The translations under genes and the position numbers were made by a program. From Salipiger sp. H15 (GTDB lineage Bacteria; Pseudomonadota; Alphaproteobacteria; Rhodobacterales; Rhodobacteraceae), in assembly GCF_040409955.1 (NCBI RefSeq), contig NZ_CP123388.1, positions 124,001-188,000 of the forward strand: 64,000 bases of DNA. Reading direction: 5' to 3'. The number at the start of each line of letters is the position of its first letter. Positions within the stretch are counted from its first letter, which is position 1. The notes below the pieces were generated by a model, which was not told the origin of the DNA, searched no databases, and saw nothing but the letters and a program-made list of their open reading frames with translations. Shown piece after piece: positions 43,842 through 53,560 of this stretch.

Positions 43842-45083
43842 TCACTGTTTCTTCAGCTTCGCCTGTTCCAGCGACCAGTACTCCATGTCGAACAGGTCGC
43901 GCTCGGAGATCGGGGTGAAGCGGCGGTAGGCCTCGGCTGCGTTCACCACGCGGCAGGTCTGCTCGAAGAGGTCTCCCGCGATGCGGGCGGCGTTCACGGT
44001 CGCGCCGACGCCGAAGATGCCCTCGCCCGGCACGAGGATGACGCGCGGCAAGGGGTCGAGCATGATCTTCTCTTCCCCCGCGTGGGGCGCGTTGCGCTCG
44101 AAATAGGCGCGGTACTCGGCGGCGAAGCGGTCAAGGGCGGCGTCGATCTGCTCGCGACCGGCACCGCTTTCCAGCAGCATGCCGAAGGGCTTGAGCCGGA
44201 TCACGTGGTCGGGGGTCACCGTGCCGCGCCGGGCAAGCTCCGGAAGGTCGTCGCGCCCGAGGTAGGCGCGGATCGACGGGGTCGAGCGGAAGTCGAGCGC
44301 CGGGTCCTCGCCAAGCACACCGCGCGCGGCGAGCGCCTCGGCGAGGTTGCGCGAGAGCACTTCGGGCGCCGCGCGGTCGGTGTCTTCCGGGGCCGGAACG
44401 GTGATGCCGCGCGCTTCGAGATAGTCCTCGGCCATGGTCACGAACTCGATCATCAGCTCGTAGCTCTCGCGCGCGGTCTCGGCGAAGGTGAAGAGCCCGT
44501 GCTGCGCCAGCCAGAGCCCGTCGACCGAGGGATCGCGCGCCAGCGCGTCCTTGCAGGCGTGGCTGAGATCGTAGCCCGGCATCACGTAGGGCACCCAGCC
44601 GACCCGTCCGCCGAAGATCTCTTGCACCACCGGCTCCATGTCGGCCTGGTCGGCCAGCACGAGGATCGCCGTGGCGTGGGTGTGATCGACGAAGGCATGC
44701 GGCATGTAGGCGTGCAGCAGCGCCTCGACCGAGGGGTTGGGCGCGGCGGGATTGAGGAGATGGCTGCGCAGGAAGGCGACCATGTCCTCATCCGACATGC
44801 GCGGCACGTCGCGCGTGGCGAGCAGCGGCGCGAGGTGCATGGCAGGCAAGCCCGGCGCCTCGATGTCGCCGAGGTCCCAGCCCGAGCCCTTGACGTGGAT
44901 CACCGTGCCGTTCGCCGCGGGGATCTTCACCGAGGTGTTGCCGCCGCCGTGCAGCACGAGGTCCGGGTCCTGCCCGATCAGCCGCGAGGTATAGACCCGC
45001 AGCCCCAGCGCGGCGGGCTCCCCACGGGCCTCGGCCCCGGCCGCGAAGGCCTCTGCTTCCTTGTCGTTCCAGCGGCTCAGCAT
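43842..45083 (-). CDS. Class II aldolase (RhaD-like) in the lsrF position
   Basis: 413 aa. Class II aldolase/adducin core: LVLHGGGNTSVKI, VIHVKGSGWDLG, EALLHAYMPHAFVDHTHATA (metal His pair), WLAQHGLFTFAETARESYEL (third His). It resembles the aldolase half of the bifunctional rhamnulose-1-phosphate aldolase/dehydrogenase; the end DLFDMEYWSLEQAKLKK is where the SDR half would begin, but a stop follows. It lies 68 bp after lsrB on the same strand, exactly where lsrF sits in enteric lsr operons. It may cleave a phosphorylated AI-2 derivative; a rhamnose-like role is the alternative. Confidence 0.78.
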   Translation of the reverse strand: MLSRWNDKEAEAFAAGAEARGEPAALGLRVYTSRLIGQDPDLVLHGGGNTSVKIPAANGTVIHVKGSGWDLGDIEAPGLPAMHLAPLLATRDVPRMSDEDMVAFLRSHLLNPAAPNPSVEALLHAYMPHAFVDHTHATAILVLADQADMEPVVQEIFGGRVGWVPYVMPGYDLSHACKDALARDPSVDGLWLAQHGLFTFAETARESYELMIEFVTMAEDYLEARGITVPAPEDTDRAAPEVLSRNLAEALAARGVLGEDPALDFRSTPSIRAYLGRDDLPELARRGTVTPDHVIRLKPFGMLLESGAGREQIDAALDRFAAEYRAYFERNAPHAGEEKIMLDPLPRVILVPGEGIFGVGATVNAARIAGDLFEQTCRVVNAAEAYRRFTPISERDLFDMEYWSLEQAKLKKQ

Positions 45084-45104
45084 CTTGGTTCTCCCTGTCA
45101 TGGA

Positions 45105-45129
45105 CCGGGGGCGCCGCAAGCGCCCCCGG
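45105..45129 (-). terminator. Hairpin between lsrB and the aldolase gene
   Basis: Perfect 10-bp stem CCGGGGGCGC / GCGCCCCCGG with loop CGCAA. It has no T run, so it probably stabilises the lsrB message or attenuates transcription, raising receptor levels over the aldolase. Confidence 0.6.
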
Positions 45130-45151
45130 GTGGTCTGTGGCCGGAGCGGCC

Positions 45152-46168
45152 TCAGAAGTCGTAGTTGTCGATGTTCTCGGCGTTGAAGACAGTGCGCTCG
45201 GGCAGCAGGATGATGCCGTTGCCCTCGGCCTCGTAGGCGTAACCCTGCACCGCGTTCGGCGAGACCTCGACCGAGCCGATGCCCGGCACCTCGATGCTGT
45301 CGCCGACGTTGAGCGGGCCGTCCTTCAGCACATGCGCCGCCACGGCGACCGAGATCGCCCCCTGCTGCGTCACGTCCCAGAGGCCGAAGCGCTCGACCGT
45401 GCCGCGCTTCACGTAGGGGCGCATGACGTTCGGGGTCGAGAAGCCGACGATGGTCACCTTGCCGGCGCGGTCGAGGTTCTCGGCCGCCTGCGCCGCTGCC
45501 GGAAGCGCGTTGGCGTCGGGCGCGATGATCGCGTCGAGGTCGGGATAGGCGCCGAGGATGCTCTCGGCGGTCTGCAGCGACTTCTGCGCGTCGTTGTAGC
45601 CGTACTGGGTGGTCACGATCTCCCAGCCCGGGTGCTCGGCGGCGATCTTGGCCTTGGCGGCCTCGGCCCAGGCGTTCTGGTCGGTCACGGTCGGCGAGGA
45701 ATAGAAGAAGGCGACCTTGGCCTTTTCCTTGCCGGCGAGGCCGTCATTGGCCATGTCCACCAGCAGCCCGCCCAGCTGGTCCGGCGTGCCCTGGTTGATG
45801 TAGTAGGAGCGGCACTCGGGGTTCACGTCGCTGTCCCAGGTCATCACCAGAACGTCGCGGGCCATCGCCTGCTTCAGCGCGGGGCAGAGCCCGTCGGGCG
45901 ACACCGACGAGACCACGATCGCGCCGTAGCCCTGGTTGACGAAGTTGTTCACGAACTGCACCTGGCCCGAGACACTCGGTTCGGTCGGGCCGTCATAGGT
46001 CACGTTGACGCCAAGCTCGTCGCCCATGGCCATCGCGCCGTTGCCGCCCGAGGTGAAAAAGCCCACCCCGACCAGTTTCGGGATAAAGGCGATGTCCTGG
46101 GCGCTCGCGACGTTGGCCGCCATCAGGCCGGCCGCAACCGTGCCAAGCAGCGTCAGGGATTTACGCAT
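45152..46168 (-). CDS. lsrB: AI-2 receptor LsrB (periplasmic)
   Basis: 338 aa, signal peptide 1-23. The sequence is strikingly close to enteric Lsr[51 protein letters not shown], and the counterparts of the AI-2 contact residues reported for Salmonella LsrB are all kept: Lys31 (IPKLVG), Asp112 (TWDSD), Asp163 and Gln164 (VTDQN), Pro217 and Ala219 (APDANA). This makes AI-2 (R-THMF) the likely ligand rather than rhamnose. A hairpin follows the gene. Confidence 0.92.
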   Translation of the reverse strand: MRKSLTLLGTVAAGLMAANVASAQDIAFIPKLVGVGFFTSGGNGAMAMGDELGVNVTYDGPTEPSVSGQVQFVNNFVNQGYGAIVVSSVSPDGLCPALKQAMARDVLVMTWDSDVNPECRSYYINQGTPDQLGGLLVDMANDGLAGKEKAKVAFFYSSPTVTDQNAWAEAAKAKIAAEHPGWEIVTTQYGYNDAQKSLQTAESILGAYPDLDAIIAPDANALPAAAQAAENLDRAGKVTIVGFSTPNVMRPYVKRGTVERFGLWDVTQQGAISVAVAAHVLKDGPLNVGDSIEVPGIGSVEVSPNAVQGYAYEAEGNGIILLPERTVFNAENIDNYDF

Positions 46169-46203
46169 GATGTTTCCTCCTCCATTGAAACAAGTGCCCG
46201 GGG

Positions 46204-47187
46204 TCAGTGAGCCTGCCGCGAGCGGACCGGTAAGACGTCCCGGAGCAGCTCTGCGCCGTGGCGCAGGGCGACTACGAGGACCAGCAGCGCCCCGGACAGC
46301 GCGCTGGAAATCTGGCTGGGCACACCGCTCATCTGCAGGCCTTGCTGCAGGTAGCCGATGATGAACGTGGCGATGATCGTGCCGAGGACCGAGCCCTGCC
46401 CGCCGTAGATCGAGGCACCGCCGAGCACCGCCGCGGTGATCGCCGGCAGGAGCGTGGCGCTGCCGAGATCGACCCGGGCCGAGCCGAAATAGGCCGAGAG
46501 CATGAGCCCCGCGAGCGCGGCGGCAAGCCCGGTCAGCACGTAGGTCACCAGCTGCACGCGAAAGACCGGCATGCCCGAATGGCGCGCGGCATCCGCGTTC
46601 TGGCCGACCTGGAACACCAGCCGTCCGAAGCGCGTCAGGTGCAGCAGGACCAGCAGCAGCGCGGCAAAGCACAGGAACACGAAGAGCGGCATCGGCAGGC
46701 CCAGCACCTGCGCGTAGCCGAGCGCGGTGAACCCGGCGGGAAAGCCGCCGATCCCCTCGTAGCCACTCGCGCCGACCAGCCCCGAGAGCACGGTCGCCGC
46801 GCCCGAGAACATGTAGAGCGAGCCCAGCGTCACCACCAGCGGTTGCAGCCGGGTGAGCCGGATCACCACTGCGTTCAGCAGGCCCGCGGCTGCGCCGGTG
46901 GCGAAGCCCACCAGCAGCGAGAGCGGCAGCGGCAGTCCGAAGAAGTTGGCGATGCCGAAGGTGATCGCGGCAAGCCCCACGGTCGAGGCGAAGCTCACGT
47001 CGATCCCGCCGGCGATGATCACCAGCGTGAGCGGCACGGCGACGATGCCCACCTGCACGAAGTCCGAGGTCCCGAAGAGCAGCGACGAGGGCCGCAGGAA
47101 GCGCGGGTTGATCATGCCGAAGATGGCGAGCTCGGCCAGCAGCACTACGAAGAGCAGCACTTCCCAGCGCATCAGGTGGCGTTTCAT
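46204..47187 (-). CDS. lsrD: AI-2 ABC importer permease LsrD
   Basis: 327 aa, about 8-10 membrane helices of the ribose/AI-2 permease family. [20 protein letters not shown] and the EAA-like region [20 protein letters not shown], plus [19 protein letters not shown], are the family hallmarks. Overlaps lsrC by four bases. With LsrC it forms the membrane channel. Confidence 0.88.
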   Translation of the reverse strand: MKRHLMRWEVLLFVVLLAELAIFGMINPRFLRPSSLLFGTSDFVQVGIVAVPLTLVIIAGGIDVSFASTVGLAAITFGIANFFGLPLPLSLLVGFATGAAAGLLNAVVIRLTRLQPLVVTLGSLYMFSGAATVLSGLVGASGYEGIGGFPAGFTALGYAQVLGLPMPLFVFLCFAALLLVLLHLTRFGRLVFQVGQNADAARHSGMPVFRVQLVTYVLTGLAAALAGLMLSAYFGSARVDLGSATLLPAITAAVLGGASIYGGQGSVLGTIIATFIIGYLQQGLQMSGVPSQISSALSGALLVLVVALRHGAELLRDVLPVRSRQAH

Positions 47188-48194
47188 GCGGCATCCTCCA
47201 GGTCGCTGCGCGGGGCAATCTTGTGGCTCGAGCGGCGGTAGCGCGCGGCGCGGTCACGGGCCTCGAGCGCGATGCGCAGCCGGCCGTCGATCAGCAGGAC
47301 GGTCAGCAGCATGGCGCCGCCGATGAGGTCGTTCCAGTAGGCGGGGATCTTGAGGAACACGAGCGAGGTGTCGATCGAGGTGAAGAAGATCACCCCGATG
47401 ACCACGCCCGCCACGGTCCCCACCCCGCCCAGCAGGCTGATCCCGCCGAGCACCAGCGCGGCGATGGCGCGCAGCTCGATGCCGCTGCCCGCCTGGTTCG
47501 GCACGAAGCCGATCTGCGCGGCAAAGGTGATCCCGGCCAGCGCGTACATCGCGCCGCCCCAGACGAAGCAGAGGAACTCGATGCGCTTCACCGGCAGGCC
47601 GAGGTGGCGCGCCGCGGCGCGGTTGTCGCCCACGACCTTGACCCAGCCGCCCCGGCGCGAGCGCAGGAACAGCCAGACCGCGACGATGACGCCCGCGGTG
47701 ACCAGCCCCATGACCGACAGGCCCGCGACCGACTTGGCGCCGAGCGCCTTCAGCGCCTCGGGCAGTTCCTCGATCCACTCGCCGCCTGTCGCGATCAGCA
47801 TCACCCCGCGGAAGAGCCCGAGCGTGCCGAGCGTCGCCACGATCGAGGGTACCCCGAGCAGCGCCACCAGCGCGCCGCTGAGCGCCCCGGCCAGCAGCCC
47901 GACGCCTAGCGCCGCGGCGCAGGCGAGCGGCAGCGCGACTCCGGCGTTCAGCGCCAGCCCCAGCGTCACCGCCGAGAGCCCCAGCACCGAGCCGCCCGAG
48001 ACGTCGATGTTGCGGGTGAGGATGATCGGGAAGATCCCCAGCGCCACCAGCATCAGCACCAGACCATTGGACCAGATGATGCTCGCGGTGCGCGGCGACA
48101 GGAAGCCCGGCGCGGCGGCGCCGACGGCCAGCAGCACGGCCAGCGTGACGAAGAAGAGCGTCGCGACTCGGTCGCGGGCGATGCGTTCAAGCAT
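47184..48194 (-). CDS. lsrC: AI-2 ABC importer permease LsrC
   Basis: 336 aa, about 8-10 membrane helices. [20 protein letters not shown] and [20 protein letters not shown] match the ribose-type permease signatures. The start at 48194 overlaps the lsrA end by 8 bp; the longer frame would lie within lsrA. Confidence 0.88.
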   Translation of the reverse strand: MLERIARDRVATLFFVTLAVLLAVGAAAPGFLSPRTASIIWSNGLVLMLVALGIFPIILTRNIDVSGGSVLGLSAVTLGLALNAGVALPLACAAALGVGLLAGALSGALVALLGVPSIVATLGTLGLFRGVMLIATGGEWIEELPEALKALGAKSVAGLSVMGLVTAGVIVAVWLFLRSRRGGWVKVVGDNRAAARHLGLPVKRIEFLCFVWGGAMYALAGITFAAQIGFVPNQAGSGIELRAIAALVLGGISLLGGVGTVAGVVIGVIFFTSIDTSLVFLKIPAYWNDLIGGAMLLTVLLIDGRLRIALEARDRAARYRRSSHKIAPRSDLEDAA

Positions 48195-49662
48195 GGGCGG
48201 CCTCCCCGGCCTCGAAGGCAAGCTGGGCGATGTCGTCGGTGCTGGACCCGGCGGGCAATTCCCCCGCGAGATGACCCCCCGCCATCACGGCGATCCGGTC
48301 CGACAGGCGCAGCACCTCGTCGAAGTCGGACGAGATCAGCAGCACCGCGGTGCCGGTCTCGGCGAGGTCCTCGATGATGCGGTAGATGTCGTTGCGCGCG
48401 CCGACGTCGACGCCGCGCGTCGGCTCGTCGAGGATCAGCACCCGCGGCGCGGCGGCGAGGCACTTGGACAGCAGCACCTTCTGCTGGTTGCCGCCCGACA
48501 GGCTCCCGACCGGCTGGTCGGGGCCAGCGCAGCGGATGCCCAGCGTCTCGCGGTATTGCTCGAAGCGGCGGCGCTCCTGCCCGGGCCGCAGCAGGAAGGG
48601 CAGCCGGTCATGCACCAGCGACGAGGTGTTCCAGTAGAGCGGCGCCTCGAGGAAGAGCCCGTATTGCTGGCGGTCCTCGGAAAGATGCACCATCCCAGCC
48701 TTCACCGCGGCTCCCGGTCCCTTGGCGCGGAAGTCCTTGCCCGCAAGCGTGACCCGCCCGGCGCTTCGCGGGCGCAGCCCGACCAGCGTCTCGGCCAGTT
48801 CCGTGCGCCCGGCGCCGACCACGCCGGTCAGCCCGAGGATCTCGCCCGCCCGCAGCGACAGCGAGATGTCCACGAAGCCCTCGCCGCTCAGCCCCTCGAG
48901 CGCCAGCACCGGGGCGCCGGTGATCTCGCGCTGCCGCTCGCGCGCGTCGAGCGCAGTGACGCCCGGGCTCATCGCGGCGAGGATCTCGGCATCGGGGCTC
49001 GCGCGCATCCGCTCGCTCAGCACCACGTAGCCGTCGCGCAGCACGGTGATCCGGTCGGAGACCGCGCGCAGCTCGTGCAGCTTGTGGGAAATGAACACCA
49101 GCCCGTGCCCCTCGGCGCGCAGCGCGCGCATGTGGCCGAACAGCGTCTCGACCTCGTGCGGGGTCAGCGCCGAGGTCGGCTCGTCGAGGATCAGCACCCT
49201 GGCCTCGCGCAGCAGCCCGCGCAGGATCTCGACGATCTGCCGGTCGGCGATCTCGAGCGTCGCGGCCTTGGCATCGGGCGACAGCGAGACGCCAAGCTGG
49301 GCGATCAGCTCCTCGACCCGGGCGCGGTAGGCACCGGCGGGTTTCGGCATGCCGACGCAGATGTTGTGGAGCACCGACTGGTTGGGAAAGATATGCGCCT
49401 CCTGCGGCACGAGGTAGAGGCCCATGGCCTGCGCCTGCGCGGGGGTCGCGGGATGCAGCGGCGCGCCGCCGAGCCGCACCTCGCCGCCCGAGGCGGAGAC
49501 GAGCCCCGCCAGAATCTTCATCAGCGTCGACTTGCCCGCGCCGTTGCCGCCCAGCAGCGCATGGACCTCGCTGGCGCGGATCGAGAAATCGACCCCCTTC
49601 AGCACGGGGACGCCCGCGTAGCTTTTCGACACGGATTTCAACTCCGCGAGCACAGTTTCCAT
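48187..49662 (-). CDS. lsrA: AI-2 ABC importer ATPase LsrA (two ATPase domains)
   Basis: 491 aa. First domain: Walker [10 protein letters not shown] (about 38-46), Walker [12 protein letters not shown], with a degenerate signature ([13 protein letters not shown]). Second domain: a weak Walker A ([14 protein letters not shown]), signature LSGGNQQKV, Walker [12 protein letters not shown]. This arrangement is normal for sugar/AI-2 importers. First gene of lsrACDB-aldolase, divergent from lsrR. Confidence 0.9.
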   Translation of the reverse strand: METVLAELKSVSKSYAGVPVLKGVDFSIRASEVHALLGGNGAGKSTLMKILAGLVSASGGEVRLGGAPLHPATPAQAQAMGLYLVPQEAHIFPNQSVLHNICVGMPKPAGAYRARVEELIAQLGVSLSPDAKAATLEIADRQIVEILRGLLREARVLILDEPTSALTPHEVETLFGHMRALRAEGHGLVFISHKLHELRAVSDRITVLRDGYVVLSERMRASPDAEILAAMSPGVTALDARERQREITGAPVLALEGLSGEGFVDISLSLRAGEILGLTGVVGAGRTELAETLVGLRPRSAGRVTLAGKDFRAKGPGAAVKAGMVHLSEDRQQYGLFLEAPLYWNTSSLVHDRLPFLLRPGQERRRFEQYRETLGIRCAGPDQPVGSLSGGNQQKVLLSKCLAAAPRVLILDEPTRGVDVGARNDIYRIIEDLAETGTAVLLISSDFDEVLRLSDRIAVMAGGHLAGELPAGSSTDDIAQLAFEAGEAAHA

Positions 49663-49881
49663 GACGCCTCCTCACCGATGCCGGGAGTGCGAGTCGATCA
49701 TCGCAGTGATGTTCATTTGCACTCAGACACATCATTTGTGCAGCCGTGTTACCTTATGTCAATCCGAAAATGTGCAATTATTACGCTGCACTGCCGCACA
49801 ATTGGGCAGTTGACTTGTTCAAATGTTTGATGAAGAACTATTATGATCTCGCTTGCAGCCCGCAGGAAAAGGACCCGTCCG
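49663..49881. promoter_or_regulatory. lsrA-lsrR divergent control region with repeated TTTGYRC motifs
   Basis: A 219-bp AT-rich spacer. Similar words recur: ATTTGCAC (49715-49722), ATTTGTGCAG (49734-49743), ATGTGCAATT (49770-49779, reading AATTGCACA in reverse) and CGCACAATT (49796-49804, reading AATTGTGCG in reverse). TTGACT at 49811 may be a -35 for lsrR. These are the natural candidates for LsrR operators controlling both transcripts. Confidence 0.55.
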
Positions 49882-50820
49882 ATGATGGAACAGCCCCAGA
49901 GCGACACCGACGATGCCCTCATGGCGCGCGTGGCCTGGCTCTATTACAACGACGGGCTGACCCAGAGCGAAGTCGGCGACATCCTCAACATCTCGCGCAT
50001 CAAGGTCTCGCGCCTGCTCGATGCCGGGCGCAGCTCGGGGCTCATCCAGGTGCGGATCAACTCGCGCCAGCAGGGCTGCCTCGAGCTCGAGACCCGGATG
50101 CGCCAGCAGTTCGGGCTCAGCGACTGCCGGGTGATTCCCGAAAGCTCGGTCGAGGACGTGAACCTGCGCGTCGGACAGGCCGCCGCCCAGTACCTGATGC
50201 AGAAGCTCGCCCCCGGCGAGACGCTCTCGGTCGGCTGGGGCGAGACCGTCACCCATTCGATCCGGATGCTCGGCCATACGGCGCAGGAGCGCGGCATCGG
50301 CCTCTATTCCCTCACCGGCGGCGTGCAGACCTACGTCGAGGGAATGCGCGAGGCGAACTGGCACCGCAACGTCAACATCATCCCCGCGCCGCTCGTGGTC
50401 TCGACGCCCGAGCTGGCGCGCGCGCTCATGCAGGAGCCGTCGATCGCCGCGCTGATGGCGCAGGCGCTCGAGGCGGATTACAAGCTGGTCGGCATCGGCG
50501 GGCTCAGCGAGAGCGCGACGGTGGTGACGCAAGGCTACATCCCGGCGGGCGAGATCGACCCGCTGCGCCGGGGCGGCGCGCGCGGCGACATCCTCTGCCG
50601 CTTCTACGACCGACGCGGGCAGGACATCGGCGTGCCGCTGCACGACCGGGTGGTCGGCGTCGACCTCGAGCAGCTGCGCGCCTCGGACCGGGTAATCGGC
50701 GCGGCGGGCGGGCCGAGCAAGACCGGCCCGATCCTCTCGGCCCTGCGCGGCGAGATCCTCGACATCCTGATCACCGACGAGCCGACCGCGCTCGCCCTGC
50801 TCGACGCGGCGGAGGCCTGA
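49882..50820 (+). CDS. lsrR: LsrR-type repressor (SorC/DeoR-like) of the lsr genes
   Basis: 312 aa. N-terminal HTH (YNDGLTQSEVGDILNISRIK, about 23-42, then VSRLLDAGRSSGLIQVRI) and a SorC sugar-binding domain (LSVGWGETVTHSIRML, YKLVGIGGLSESATVV, DRVIGAAGGPSKTGPIL). Phospho-AI-2 should release it from DNA. AAGGA precedes the start at 49882; an alternative ATG at 49843 adds a basic leader. Three bases from lsrK. Confidence 0.9.
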   Translation: MMEQPQSDTDDALMARVAWLYYNDGLTQSEVGDILNISRIKVSRLLDAGRSSGLIQVRINSRQQGCLELETRMRQQFGLSDCRVIPESSVEDVNLRVGQAAAQYLMQKLAPGETLSVGWGETVTHSIRMLGHTAQERGIGLYSLTGGVQTYVEGMREANWHRNVNIIPAPLVVSTPELARALMQEPSIAALMAQALEADYKLVGIGGLSESATVVTQGYIPAGEIDPLRRGGARGDILCRFYDRRGQDIGVPLHDRVVGVDLEQLRASDRVIGAAGGPSKTGPILSALRGEILDILITDEPTALALLDAAEA

Positions 50821-50822
50821 CC

Positions 50823-52352
50823 ATGCCCTATTTCCTTGCCTTCGACGCCGGCACCGGCAGCGGCCGCGCCGTGCTCTTCGACGACACCGGCGCCGAGATC
50901 GCCGCCTCGGGACAGGAGTGGTGGCACGCCACCGACCCGCGCTACCCCGGCTCGATGGATTTCGACACCGCGGGCAACTGGGCGGCGCTCGCGCGCTGCT
51001 GCCGCGAGGTGATCGCGGCGAGTGGTATCGATCCCGTCGAGATCCGCGCGGTCAGCGCCACCGCCATGCGCGAGGCCTTCGTGCTGCATGACGCCAGCGG
51101 TGCCGAGATCTGGGCCTGCGCCAACGTCGATGCCCGCGCGGGGGACGAGGTGCGCGAGCTGAAGCAGGCGCACCCCGGGCTCGAGGCCGAGATCTACGCG
51201 CGCTCCGGCCAGACCTATGCGCTCGGCGCCCTGCCCCGCCTCGCATGGCTGCGCCGCCACGCCCCGGAGACGCTCGACCGAGCGCGCAGCCTCACCATGC
51301 TCTCGGACTGGATCCTCTACCGGCTTTCGGGCGAGCTGACGCTCGAGCCCTCGAACGGCGGCACCACCGGCCTGCTCGACCTCCGCACCCGCGCGCCGCT
51401 GACCGGAGCGCTGGAGACCGTCGGCCTGCCCACCGACCTCTTCCCCCGCGGCGTCACCACCGGCGAGGTCATCGGCAGGGTCCATGCCGCCGCCGCGGCC
51501 GAGACCGGGCTGGCCCCCGGCACGCTGGTCGTCGCCGGCGGCGGCGACTGCCAGACCGGCGCGCTCGGCCTCGGCATCGTGCATGAAGGTGACTGCGCGG
51601 TGCTTGGCGGCACCTTCTGGCAGCAGGTGGTCAACGTGCCCCTGTCGCTCACCGATCCGAGCATGAAGCTGCGCATCAACCCGCACATGGTCGCCGGTCT
51701 CAATCAGGCCGAGGCGATCAGCTTCTTCACCGGCGCGGTCATGCGCTGGTTCCGCGACGCCTTCGGCAACGGCAAGGGCTACGCGGCGCTCGAGGCCGAC
51801 TCGATGGCGGTGCCGCCCGGCGCGCACGGGATCATCCCGATCTTTTCCGACGTCATGCGCTACGGCGACTGGTTCCACGCCGCGCCCTCGCTGCTGAACC
51901 TCTCGCTCGATGCGGCGGCGGCGGGTCCCGCCGCGATCTTTCGAGCGCTTCAGGAGAATGCCGCCATCGTCGCGCACCGCAACCTCGAGGCGGTCTTCGC
52001 CCTCACCGGCCACCGGCCCGAGCGGCTGGTCTTCGCCGGCGGCGCCGCGAAATCCGCGCACTGGTCGCAGATCCTCGCCGACGTCACCGGGCTGACCGTG
52101 GTCACGCCGCAGGTGACCGAGGCCACCGCGCAGGGCTGCGCCTCGGCCGCCGCCACCGGCGCCGGGCATTTCGGCTCGCTCGCCGAGGCGGGCGGCGCCT
52201 GGACGCGGATCGAGCGCACCTTCACCCCGAACACCGCGCTGCGCCCGCTCTACGACGAGGCCGGCGCGCGGTGGGCCCACGCCTACGCCGCGCAGCGCCA
52301 GCTCGTGCTTGACGGCACCACCACCTCGATGTGGCAGGCGCCCGGCATCTGA
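50823..52352 (+). CDS. lsrK: AI-2 kinase LsrK (FGGY family)
   Basis: 509 aa, about the enteric LsrK length. FGGY start FLAFDAGTGSGRAVLFD, PGSMDFDTAGNW, VSATAMREAFVLHD, IWACANVDARAGDEV, TMLSDWILYRLSGEL, AVLGGTFWQQVVNVP, and the ATP-binding LVFAGGAAKSAHWSQILADV. It phosphorylates AI-2 (DPD) after uptake, trapping it and making the LsrR inducer. It is closer in pattern to LsrK than to xylulose or glycerol kinases (FWQQVV and SMREA-like segments). Confidence 0.92.
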   Translation: MPYFLAFDAGTGSGRAVLFDDTGAEIAASGQEWWHATDPRYPGSMDFDTAGNWAALARCCREVIAASGIDPVEIRAVSATAMREAFVLHDASGAEIWACANVDARAGDEVRELKQAHPGLEAEIYARSGQTYALGALPRLAWLRRHAPETLDRARSLTMLSDWILYRLSGELTLEPSNGGTTGLLDLRTRAPLTGALETVGLPTDLFPRGVTTGEVIGRVHAAAAAETGLAPGTLVVAGGGDCQTGALGLGIVHEGDCAVLGGTFWQQVVNVPLSLTDPSMKLRINPHMVAGLNQAEAISFFTGAVMRWFRDAFGNGKGYAALEADSMAVPPGAHGIIPIFSDVMRYGDWFHAAPSLLNLSLDAAAAGPAAIFRALQENAAIVAHRNLEAVFALTGHRPERLVFAGGAAKSAHWSQILADVTGLTVVTPQVTEATAQGCASAAATGAGHFGSLAEAGGAWTRIERTFTPNTALRPLYDEAGARWAHAYAAQRQLVLDGTTTSMWQAPGI

Positions 52353-52384
52353 GGCTTTCCATCTCACGCAAAAAGGACACGGTC

Positions 52385-52693
52385 ATGCTGATCCAACTCG
52401 TCAACATCAAGGTCCAGGAGGGCACGCGCGACACCTTCCTCAAGGCCTTCACGCTGAACTGCGAAGGCACGCGGAAAGAGCCGGGCAACCTGCGTTTCGA
52501 TCTGCTGCACGACCCCGCGGACGAGAACAACTTCTACGTCTACGAGATCTTCGAGAGCGAGGCGGCGCTCGACGAGCACCGCAAGACCTCCCACTACCAG
52601 ACCTGCGTGTCGATGATCGACCCGATCACCCTCGGTGGCCGCAGCAAGACCTATTTCTCGCCGGTGCTGATCCAGGATCAGGCGCCCGCCTGA
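52385..52693 (+). CDS. lsrG: LsrG, phospho-AI-2 isomerase (ABM domain)
   Basis: 102 aa, one antibiotic-biosynthesis-monooxygenase fold. QLVNIKVQEGTRDTFLKAF, EPGNLRFDLLHDPADENNFY and HRKTSHYQTCVSMID are the LsrG pattern, with the conserved His pair. In the enteric pathway it converts phospho-AI-2 to 3-hydroxy-5-phosphonooxypentane-2,4-dione. It is the third gene of lsrRKG, 32 bp after lsrK. Confidence 0.9.
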   Translation: MLIQLVNIKVQEGTRDTFLKAFTLNCEGTRKEPGNLRFDLLHDPADENNFYVYEIFESEAALDEHRKTSHYQTCVSMIDPITLGGRSKTYFSPVLIQDQAPA

Positions 52694-52825
52694 ACCCTCC
52701 GCCCGTGCCCGTTGCCAAGCCGTGCCGCCGTCTCCGGACGGCGCGCGCTTGCCCGGCATGGGAAGGGCACGCGGCACCTGCGGAAGAAGGTCGCGGGCAT
52801 CGGCACGCCGACCCCGCACAGCATC

Positions 52826-53560
52826 TCAGTAGGACAGCCGGCTGAGGAACCGTTGCAGCCGCTCGTCCTTCGGCGCGCCGAAGACCTGCTCGGGCGGCCC
52901 CTCCTCGACGATCTTGCCGCCGTGCATGAAGATCACCCGGTCGGCGATCTCGCGGGCGAACTGCATCTCGTGGGTGACGATCAGCATGGTCTGGTGGTGC
53001 GCGGCGACGCGGCGCATGAGGTCGAGCACCTCGCCCACCCATTCGGGATCAAGCGCCGAGGTCGGCTCGTCGAAGAGCATCAGCTCGGCGCCGATCGCCA
53101 TGGCCCGGCCGATGCCGACGCGCTGCTGCTGCCCACCCGAAAGGCTGGCGGGGTAGCTGTCCGCCTTCTCGGCAAGCCCGGTCTCGGCCAGCACCTCGAG
53201 CGCGCGCGCCTCGGCCTCGGCCGGCGGGCGGCCCTGCACGGTGACCAGCGCCTCCATGATGTTTTCCTTCGCGGTCTTGTTGGCAAAGAGCGCGTAGTTC
53301 TGGAAGACGAAGGCCGAGCGGCGGCGCAGCGCGAGGATCTGGCCCCGCGTCGCATGCGCGGCGTCGAGCGTCACGTCCCCGATGGTGATCTGCCCCGCGT
53401 CGGGCTGGTCGAGGAAGTTGAGGCAGCGCAGCAGGGTCGACTTGCCGGTCCCCGAAGGGCCGATGATCACCACCCGCTCGCCCGGGGCAATGTCGAGGTC
53501 GATGCCATCCAGCACCGCCGTGCCGTCGAAGGTCTTGCGGAGGCCGCGGACGGAAATCAT
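52826..53560 (-). CDS. Polar amino acid ABC importer ATPase
   Basis: 244 aa. Walker A GPSGTGKSTL (about 34-43), Q loop FQNYALFANKT, signature LSGGQQQRV, Walker B LMLFDEPTSALD and switch His in VTHEMQFA. Close to the GlnQ/cystine importer group. Last gene of a receptor-permease-ATPase operon, overlapping the permease stop by four bases. Confidence 0.9.
   Translation of the reverse strand: MISVRGLRKTFDGTAVLDGIDLDIAPGERVVIIGPSGTGKSTLLRCLNFLDQPDAGQITIGDVTLDAAHATRGQILALRRRSAFVFQNYALFANKTAKENIMEALVTVQGRPPAEAEARALEVLAETGLAEKADSYPASLSGGQQQRVGIGRAMAIGAELMLFDEPTSALDPEWVGEVLDLMRRVAAHHQTMLIVTHEMQFAREIADRVIFMHGGKIVEEGPPEQVFGAPKDERLQRFLSRLSY

Noticed and set aside
45152..46168. Rhamnose receptor (RhaS) because of the adjacent RhaD-like aldolase
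   Set aside because: The receptor is collinear with LsrB and keeps all its AI-2 contact residues, and lsrK, lsrR and lsrG are present.
49746..52352. An 868-codon frame that would fuse lsrR and lsrK
   Set aside because: Only its second part is LsrK; the first part is lsrR read out of frame. lsrK has its own start at 50823.
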